Shown: one piece after another, positions 6,751-11,350 of the stretch
Layout of the letters: each line of letters starts with the position of its first letter
How positions within the stretch are numbered: position 1 is the stretch's first letter
Source of the DNA: Bacillota bacterium
Lineage (GTDB): Bacteria; Bacillota; Clostridia; Christensenellales; Aristaeellaceae
Assembly (NCBI GenBank): GCA_023459675.1
Contig: JAEWTC010000149.1
Span: 1 to 11,350, forward strand
DNA length: 11,350 nucleotides
Reading direction: 5' to 3'
Made by a program: the position numbers and the translations under genes
Notes under the pieces: generated by a model
The model's database searches: none
What the model saw: the letters and a program-made list of their open reading frames with translations, nothing else
Told to the model about the DNA's origin: nothing

Positions 6751-8223
6751 CTATTGGAACAGGCGCACGGTTTGGCCGGATACAAGCGCGCCGGTTTGAA
6801 CGGGCGACACATACACGCCGTCCGCCTGTTCGGATATCACGGTAACGGGGATGAACACCAGAGAACCGTCCTCCAGCACGCGCACAACGCCCTTTTGATC
6901 GTTCTGTACGTACAGGGCGGCCTTAGGTACCAGGAGGCTGTCCACATATTCGCTGAGCTCCGCCTGGCAGGTGCGCATGTAGAGCACCGGGGTGACGTCG
7001 CCCACCACCCCGAGGCGCAGCAACAGCTCGCCGCCGGAGCGGGTGTAGCTGATCACCTGGGCGTTGACGGTGGTGGTGGAGAAGTTCTCCAGCTTCAGCT
7101 TGTACACGGAGCTTTCCACCGGCGTCCAGACGCTGTCCTTCACGAGCATCAGCACGGCGTAGTTATCCTTGCGCACAAGGCGGTAAATATCGGTTTTCCC
7201 ACGCTCCGCGATATCCAGCTCCGGCTTTTGGCCGTTGAACATCTGCCGGACCTCGGTCGGGGTATAGGTGAGGTATTTCTGCGGGGTGAGGGCGTACTCG
7301 TATCCGTCGGTGTAAAACGAGATAATGCTTTCCTGCGTCGCCGCGCGCTGCTTGATCCAGCTGTCGATGCGCTTCTGCTGGGTTTCCTCGTCGTCATACA
7401 GGCGGCTCAGCCGCATATCGGAGGAATATTTGGAGCGGAAATACGCCTGCCGCTCGTCGATTGCGGTTTGCAGGATGGTTTCCTGGTTGATCAGGTTGCC
7501 GCGCGCGCCGTGTACCAGCGCGCGCACTTCCAGCCCGCGCTCGATGGCCTGGCCGTTGAGCCGGTCCATTTTCTGGTCGTAGGCGGTTTCGGTGTCCAGA
7601 AGCGATTGCTGGTATTTTTTGATCTGATTGCGGTAATCCTGCAGGGTGGAAATTTCCTTGCTGGAATAGCCCGTGGAAAACACATAGCACACCACGTCGC
7701 CGCGCTGTACAAGGCTTCCCTCCCGGGCGATATATTCAATGTTTTGCACGCCTTCGTCGGTATACACGCTCTCGTTGCGCACGATCATCGCATCTCCCAG
7801 GTGCACGCTGCCAAGCGACGCCGTTTCCACGATGGCCGTGGTGGGCTTGGGCTCCTGGAGGCTTGCAAGGATCAGCCAGGCGACGCCGCCCAGCAGGCCT
7901 ACGATGACCATCGCCTGCAGGATGCGCACCAGCGGGCTACGGTTCTGGCGGCGCATCTGCCGCCTGCGTTTGCGTTCCTTCTTTTTGGCCAGCTCCGCCT
8001 TGGCCTGCTGCATGGCCTGCCATTCCAGCAGCTCCTGGGGCGACATCTGCAGCTGCGCGGCCTGCATGGCCGCCCACTGCTCGTTGGTCATCGGCGGCAC
8101 GTTCTGCTGGGGCTGGACGGGCGGATAGCCGTTTACGGCGCGCCACTGCGCGTATTGCTCGGGCGTCATATTTTGGGGCCAGGGGTCGTTGGAATAGGGA
8201 TCAAAGTTCCCGCCGTTTTGCAT
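6751..8223 (-). CDS. HlyD-like single-pass membrane protein in the division block
   Basis: A 490-residue protein with an unusual cytoplasmic N-terminus. Residues 1-75 are rich in Gln, Pro, Met and Trp and carry three degenerate copies of an M(T/S)xEQ-like motif (MTPEQYAQW 19-27, MTNEQWAAM 45-53, MSPQELLEW 60-68). A basic stretch (about 80-95) comes next, then one membrane segment (about 101-122). The outer part begins with a lipoyl-like half (EYIAREGSLVQRGDVVCYV, 163-181), followed by a long helical region (about 188-300) and beta-rich C-terminal domains (PVTVISEQADGVYVS and VSGQTVRLF near the end). This resembles HlyD/membrane-fusion adaptors, but no ABC or RND transporter lies next to it. 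GGAGG lies six bases before the ATG at 8223; upstream in-frame starts lack such a site. Its TAG stop is embedded in the yggS ribosome site. Its role here is unknown. Confidence 0.78.
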   Translation of the reverse strand: MQNGGNFDPYSNDPWPQNMTPEQYAQWRAVNGYPPVQPQQNVPPMTNEQWAAMQAAQLQMSPQELLEWQAMQQAKAELAKKKERKRRRQMRRQNRSPLVRILQAMVIVGLLGGVAWLILASLQEPKPTTAIVETASLGSVHLGDAMIVRNESVYTDEGVQNIEYIAREGSLVQRGDVVCYVFSTGYSSKEISTLQDYRNQIKKYQQSLLDTETAYDQKMDRLNGQAIERGLEVRALVHGARGNLINQETILQTAIDERQAYFRSKYSSDMRLSRLYDDEETQQKRIDSWIKQRAATQESIISFYTDGYEYALTPQKYLTYTPTEVRQMFNGQKPELDIAERGKTDIYRLVRKDNYAVLMLVKDSVWTPVESSVYKLKLENFSTTTVNAQVISYTRSGGELLLRLGVVGDVTPVLYMRTCQAELSEYVDSLLVPKAALYVQNDQKGVVRVLEDGSLVFIPVTVISEQADGVYVSPVQTGALVSGQTVRLFQ

Positions 8224-8338
8224 TGCGCGCCTCCTTCCCCAGCCTGTATGGATCCGTTGAGCAGGCGGCGCCTGCCGCACGCCCGAGCGTAAACGGTTGC
8301 GGAAAAAGCCCGCAAGCCTTATGCAGCCGGAGCCACGC
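8224..8338 (-). other. Intergenic segment with hairpins between the sigma gene and the HlyD-like gene
   Basis: Three inverted repeats are visible on the minus strand: CGGAGCC...GGCTCCG around the sigma gene stop codon, TTGCGG-GCTTTTT-CCGCAA, and GCAGGC-GCC-GCCTGC. None is followed by a T-tract, so I do not call a terminator. No convincing SigA-type promoter was found. Read-through from the sigma gene is possible. Confidence 0.4.
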
Positions 8339-9079
8339 TCAGGCTCCGCTTTCCTCAATGGCGCGCAGCCGCTGCAAAACGCGCCGTTCCATGCGGGAAA
8401 TCTGCATCTGGGATACGCCCATCTGCTTGGCTACCTCACGCTGGCCCAAACGCTGGGCGTAGCGGAGGGTTAACAACTTTCGTTCCTTTTCGTCCACCTT
8501 GGAAAATATCCAGTTCAGCCACTGGCTGCCTTCCACTTCGCCGTAGCCCTTGTCCTCCGCGCCCAGCATCGCGCCGACGTCCAGATCGCGGTCCTCGCCC
8601 ACGGGCGCGTCCAGCGACACGACCTCGGTTTGCTGCCGCATGTCCAAAAGCATCAGCAGCTCGTCCTGCGTGATCTGCATCGCCTCCGCCAGTTCCCTGG
8701 CGGACGGCTCCCGCAGGTGGTCGCGCTCAAACTGCTCGCGGGTCAGCTGCATGTGGTAGAGCTTCTGGCGCATGTCGCGCGGCATGCGCATGCCGCCCGT
8801 CTTATCGCGGATATAATTGCGCACGTCCCCGGCGATGGTGGGCACGGCGTAGGTCACAAAGCGGAAGCCGCGGCTCAGGTCGAAGCGCTCCACCGCCTTG
8901 AGCAGGGCGATGCTCGCTACCTGCTGCAGGTCCTCGGTTTCGATTCCCCTGCCCTCAAAACGGCGCGCAACAGCCCTGGCCAAGGGCAGATAGCCTTCGA
9001 CCAGCTGATCCCGGATGGGTATCGCACGGGTGAGTGCGTATTCCTGAAACAACGCCCCCATGCGCTCCTCGTTCGTCAT
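8339..9079 (-). CDS. SigB/SigF/SigG-family RNA polymerase sigma factor
   Basis: A 246-residue sigma-70 group 3 factor. Region 2 covers about 22-92: DQLVEGYLPLARAVARRF, EDLQQVASIALLKAVERFD and GFRFVTYAVPTIAGDVRNYIRDK, the last being the core -10 recognition helix. Region 3 covers about 98-165, with LREPSARELAEAM (122-134). Region 4 ends the protein: EKERKLLTLRYAQRLGQREVAKQMGVSQMQISRMERR (197-233), a helix-turn-helix for the -35 element. The RDKTGGMRMPRDM segment is nearer to SigB-type proteins than to Bacillus SigF or SigG. The start at 9079 has AAGGA upstream, overlapping the TAA of the anti-sigma-like gene; the gap is 14 bases. It sits where sigG sits in Bacillus, upstream of the yggS-sepF block. 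Stress or sporulation roles are both open. Confidence 0.93.
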   Translation of the reverse strand: MTNEERMGALFQEYALTRAIPIRDQLVEGYLPLARAVARRFEGRGIETEDLQQVASIALLKAVERFDLSRGFRFVTYAVPTIAGDVRNYIRDKTGGMRMPRDMRQKLYHMQLTREQFERDHLREPSARELAEAMQITQDELLMLLDMRQQTEVVSLDAPVGEDRDLDVGAMLGAEDKGYGEVEGSQWLNWIFSKVDEKERKLLTLRYAQRLGQREVAKQMGVSQMQISRMERRVLQRLRAIEESGA

Positions 9080-9093
9080 GTTCACAAGTTCCT

Positions 9094-9477
9094 TTACAGC
9101 GGAAGCGAGAAACCGATCGAGCCCACGCCGCACGCGTCGTGCAGCAGGGTAACGTCCGGCATGAGAGTTTCCAGCACGCAGCGGCTGAGCTCCGTATCGT
9201 TTTGTGGTCCGTCCTGCGTTTCGTCGGCACGGATTGCCTGGAAACAGCAATGCATGCGTTCCCCGTCCACCCAGGCTTTCAGCTCAATCCGCGCGGCCTT
9301 GCGCTGCTGGTGCAGCAAACAATCGCAGCACTCGTCCGTCGCCGCGCGTACATCGTCGATCAGCCCGACGTCCAGCCCGGCGATCATTCCCAGGCCGCTG
9401 AGCGCCATCCGCGCCAACAGTACGAACTCCTGCGTCGCAGGCATATTGAGCAGGATTTCCCGATGCTCCGCATTCAT
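9094..9477 (-). CDS. RsbW/SpoIIAB-like protein with degenerate ATP site (putative anti-sigma factor)
   Basis: Proteins of this family bind their cognate SigB/F sigma factor and, when active, phosphorylate an antagonist with ATP. The 127-residue product has the layout of the family: a beta strand (ILLNMPATQEFVLLARMALSGLG, 8-30), then a helix DDVRAATDECCDCLLH (41-56) aligning with the N-box helix, and a final GVGSIGFSLPL strand (117-127). In RsbW/SpoIIAB the N-box is E-x-x-x-N; here E49 is followed by CCDC, so the Mg/ATP Asn is absent in either plausible alignment, and no DxGxG motif is visible. I chose ATG 9477, with AGAGG eight bases upstream. An in-frame GTG at 9495 would add six residues. 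Its stop overlaps the sigma gene's ribosome site, suggesting coupled expression. Confidence 0.75.
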   Translation of the reverse strand: MNAEHREILLNMPATQEFVLLARMALSGLGMIAGLDVGLIDDVRAATDECCDCLLHQQRKAARIELKAWVDGERMHCCFQAIRADETQDGPQNDTELSRCVLETLMPDVTLLHDACGVGSIGFSLPL

Positions 9478-9522
9478 TGGTTTCGCCTCTTTCACCGTGC
9501 CTCATTGGAAGGGTCGGTTCCC

Positions 9523-9555
9523 ATTATGCTACCATATCCGGCAATCGTTTGGCAA
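9523..9555 (-). promoter_or_regulatory. Weak promoter candidate upstream of the anti-sigma/sigma pair
   Basis: CATAAT (9528-9523) differs from TATAAT at one base. The best -35 match upstream, TTGCCA (9555-9550), is 21 bases away, too far for a standard SigA promoter. The 114-base gap before the anti-sigma-like gene is where a promoter is expected. An alternative sigma, perhaps the one encoded here, could use it, but I could not match a known consensus. Confidence 0.25.
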
Positions 9556-9591
9556 GCCGCCGCGCCGGATGCACGGCTCGCGCAAGCTTTT

Positions 9592-10359
9592 TTACGCGGC
9601 GGGAAACAGAAGGTCGTAGCCCATTTTGACAAGCAGAAGCCCAAGCACGCACAGCATCATCACCCGCACCAGGCCGCCGCCTTTGCGGATGGTCATGCGG
9701 CTGCCAAGCGTCGAGCCGATCATCGAGCAGATCCCGGCCGGGATGCCCAGCAGAAACAGCACGTTTCCCGTTGCGATCAGGCTGATCAGCGCCGCAACGT
9801 TGCTGGCAAGGTTGACGACCCGGCCCGTGCCGCTGGCGTTCACCGCTTCCATGCGGAAAACGTATAAAAACAGCAGAATGAGGAACGTTCCCGTGCCGGG
9901 GCCGACCAGGCCGTCGTAAAAGCCGATGCCGCTGCCGATGAGAAACGAAAGCCAGAACGATGTTCCCGCGGCAAGCGTGCGCGGCTCCTGCCGCTTTGGC
10001 TTGCGCAGCGTGAACACCGCGGCGACGGGGATGCAGCACAGCACCAGAATGCGAGCCGTGTCCTGCGGGAGCGCGGTGAGCGTGAGCGCGCCCAGCGTGC
10101 CGCATACAAGGGAGCCCAGCACCGCCGGAACGGCCACGCGCAGCACAATTTTCCCGGCTTTGGCATAGTTCACCGTCGCCGCGGCCGCGCCCATCATGGC
10201 GGACAGCTTATTGGTGCCGGCCGCAAGCGTGGGCGGAAGGCCCGCCAGATAATAGGCGGGAAGCGTCAGGATGCCGCCTCCGCCCGCGATCGAATCCAAA
10301 AAGCCCGCGAGGAGCGCCAGCGGGCAGACGATCAGAAACATCTCGGCGGTCAGCGTCAT
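9592..10359 (-). CDS. TSUP (TauE/SafE) family membrane transporter
   Basis: A 255-residue polytopic membrane protein with the two-fold repeat of the TauE/SafE family, whose characterised members move sulfite, sulfoacetate or related sulfur compounds. The first-half signature is GFLDSIAGGGGILTLPAYYLAG (19-40) with AAGTNK (46-51). The second-half signature is GFYDGLVGPGTGTFLILLF (146-164). Seven to eight hydrophobic segments are separated by short charged loops such as RKPKRQEPR (119-127). The ATG overlaps the stop of the upstream membrane protein gene as ATGA, with GAGG seven bases before it, so the two are very probably co-transcribed. The substrate cannot be read from the sequence, and no sulfur-metabolism gene is next to it. 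Confidence 0.92.
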   Translation of the reverse strand: MTLTAEMFLIVCPLALLAGFLDSIAGGGGILTLPAYYLAGLPPTLAAGTNKLSAMMGAAAATVNYAKAGKIVLRVAVPAVLGSLVCGTLGALTLTALPQDTARILVLCCIPVAAVFTLRKPKRQEPRTLAAGTSFWLSFLIGSGIGFYDGLVGPGTGTFLILLFLYVFRMEAVNASGTGRVVNLASNVAALISLIATGNVLFLLGIPAGICSMIGSTLGSRMTIRKGGGLVRVMMLCVLGLLLVKMGYDLLFPAA

Positions 10360-11350
10360 ACGGTACCCTCGTTTTCATCGGGAAGTTTTTTCAAAAGCAG
10401 CGGAATCAACACCGTGCATACCAGCGGGCTGAACGCGAAAAACCGCGCGTCCTTGCCGCAGAGCAGCGCCATGGTGCCCAGATTGTAGCAAAGCACCGGC
10501 AGCGCCAGCAGCAGCGCGCCCAGCCCGTTCTGCCGCAGCGCCCAGAGCGCCGCCAGCAGCATCAGCAGAAACGAAACGCCGATGTTGCCGTAATAATACC
10601 GCAGCGGAAACACCGTGTACGGCGCGGTCAGCACGTTCTTCACCGCCTGCCCCACGCGGTTCAACGTGCCGCTGAGCACAGGAACGGCGGGCAGGTCCCG
10701 CGAGTTGCGCACGGCAATCAGCGCGTCGCCCTCGTACCCGATCCCCCATACCAGATCGGTGACCCCGGTAACGGCGAAAAACGCCGTGCGGGGCGAGCCC
10801 TTGGCGGCGCTTGCCGCCATGCGCAGGATATCCGCAAGCGTCACCCGGGCGACGGCTTCCCGCGTTTGGCCGAACTTGATGGAATTGTAGACGTGCGGCT
10901 GGTAAGCCTCCCACGCCGCATCATCGGCCATCCGCCGGGTGAACGCGAGGGTTTCGGCGTCCAGCGCGGCGGGGTTCGCGGCGCGCACGTCGCTGATGAC
11001 CGTCATGGGAATGCCCACGCTCTCCTCCAGCGCGTTGTTGGGGTACGAAACGTGCAGCGCGCTATACAGCGGCCCCCAGACCAGCGCGAGGCAGGCGGCA
11101 AACACCGACGCCGATAAAAGCAGCGGCCGGAGCTGCCCGCGCAGGCAGAGCAGCGCCGTGAGCAGCAGCGTGCCCGTGAAGAAAAACGCGTTGTGCCGCA
11201 CCATGGTGCAAAACGCGAGCGCAAGCCCGAAGGCGGCGGCGTTTTGCCACCGCGCCAGCCATTTGCCGCGGCTGCAGTACAGGTTCACGGTATGGGCAAG
11301 CAGAACCGCCACGCCGACGGTCATGGCGTTGTCTTTCCACAGATACATCA
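10356..11350 (-). CDS. Polytopic membrane protein, GT-C glycosyltransferase-like, C-terminal part
   Basis: The frame is open to the window edge and the true start probably lies outside; the Met at 11348 has no visible ribosome site because the sequence ends there. About 330 residues are seen. Hydrophobic segments fall at about 8-24, 36-50, 55-70 and 74-94, followed by a long soluble loop (about 95-245) and further segments to the end. The WKDN near the visible start, ESVGIPMTVISDV (109-121) and the late KDARFFAFSPLV resemble a Firmicutes family of uncharacterised membrane proteins related to GT-C glycosyltransferases (DUF6020-like, from memory). Such proteins usually use lipid-linked sugars in cell-surface glycan synthesis. 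No catalytic Asp motif can be judged because the N-terminal part is missing. It overlaps the TSUP gene by four bases. Confidence 0.68.
   Translation of the reverse strand, partial: MYLWKDNAMTVGVAVLLAHTVNLYCSRGKWLARWQNAAAFGLALAFCTMVRHNAFFFTGTLLLTALLCLRGQLRPLLLSASVFAACLALVWGPLYSALHVSYPNNALEESVGIPMTVISDVRAANPAALDAETLAFTRRMADDAAWEAYQPHVYNSIKFGQTREAVARVTLADILRMAASAAKGSPRTAFFAVTGVTDLVWGIGYEGDALIAVRNSRDLPAVPVLSGTLNRVGQAVKNVLTAPYTVFPLRYYYGNIGVSFLLMLLAALWALRQNGLGALLLALPVLCYNLGTMALLCGKDARFFAFSPLVCTVLIPLLLKKLPDENEGTV

Noticed and set aside
6727..8292. 521-codon plus-strand open frame opposite the HlyD-like gene
   Set aside because: It is an antisense shadow with biased composition. The minus-strand frame has a ribosome site, membrane span and family features.
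8224..8338. SigB-type promoter (GTTTAC box) upstream of the HlyD-like gene
   Set aside because: A GTTTAC box is present, but no GGGTAT-like -10 element is found at 12-14 bases downstream.
9580..9600. T-run on the plus strand (TTTTTT near 9590) as a terminator
   Set aside because: No good stem precedes it on the plus strand and no plus-strand gene ends there. On the minus strand it is only the A-run after the TSUP stop.

Overview
The window reads as a chromosomal segment of a GC-rich, Gram-positive member of the Firmicutes, most likely Clostridia. The reasons are a T-box riboswitch in front of ileS, the divisome genes sepF, yggT and divIVA in one block, and a SigB/SigF/SigG-type sigma factor. 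A placement near Christensenellales or a related GC-rich gut lineage is only a guess. All recognisable genes lie on the minus strand, so transcription runs from high to low coordinates. No IS element, CRISPR array, tRNA or rRNA was seen.

Layout in transcription order. (1) 11350-9592: the 3' part of a polytopic membrane protein resembling GT-C glycosyltransferases, overlapping by 4 bases (ATGA) a TauE/SafE-type (TSUP) transporter. (2) 9477-8339: a small RsbW/SpoIIAB-like protein with a degenerate ATP site, tightly coupled to a SigB/F/G-family sigma factor. (3) 8223-4042: a closely spaced division block made of a HlyD-like single-pass membrane protein, yggS (PLP homeostasis), sepF, yggT and divIVA. 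(4) 4022-579: a strong SigA-type promoter, an isoleucine T-box leader with ATC specifier and attenuator, and ileS encoding a long eukaryote-like (type 2) IleRS. (5) 578-281: about 300 bases without a convincing gene, full of palindromes and short direct repeats. (6) 280-1: the start of a SAM-dependent methyltransferase that runs off the window.

The order sigma - yggS - sepF - yggT - divIVA - ileS matches the Bacillus locus sigE-sigG-ylmA-ylmC-ylmD-ylmE-sepF-ylmG-ylmH-divIVA-ileS. Here ylmH is absent, a HlyD-like gene occupies the ylmA/C/D position, and the sigma gene is paired with an anti-sigma-like gene. SepF anchors and bundles FtsZ filaments, DivIVA marks curved membrane and poles, YggT is a small membrane protein associated with division in several bacteria, and YggS buffers PLP. 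The HlyD-like protein is the unexplained member.

Points most worth a second look: the sigma/anti-sigma pair with a lost N-box Asn, the HlyD-like protein with a triple cytoplasmic motif, the abrupt composition change inside yggS with a promoter-like sequence in it, the unusually long Gln/Tyr/Pro-rich SepF, and the structured repeat between ileS and the methyltransferase gene. I see no clearly new system, only variations on a conserved locus.
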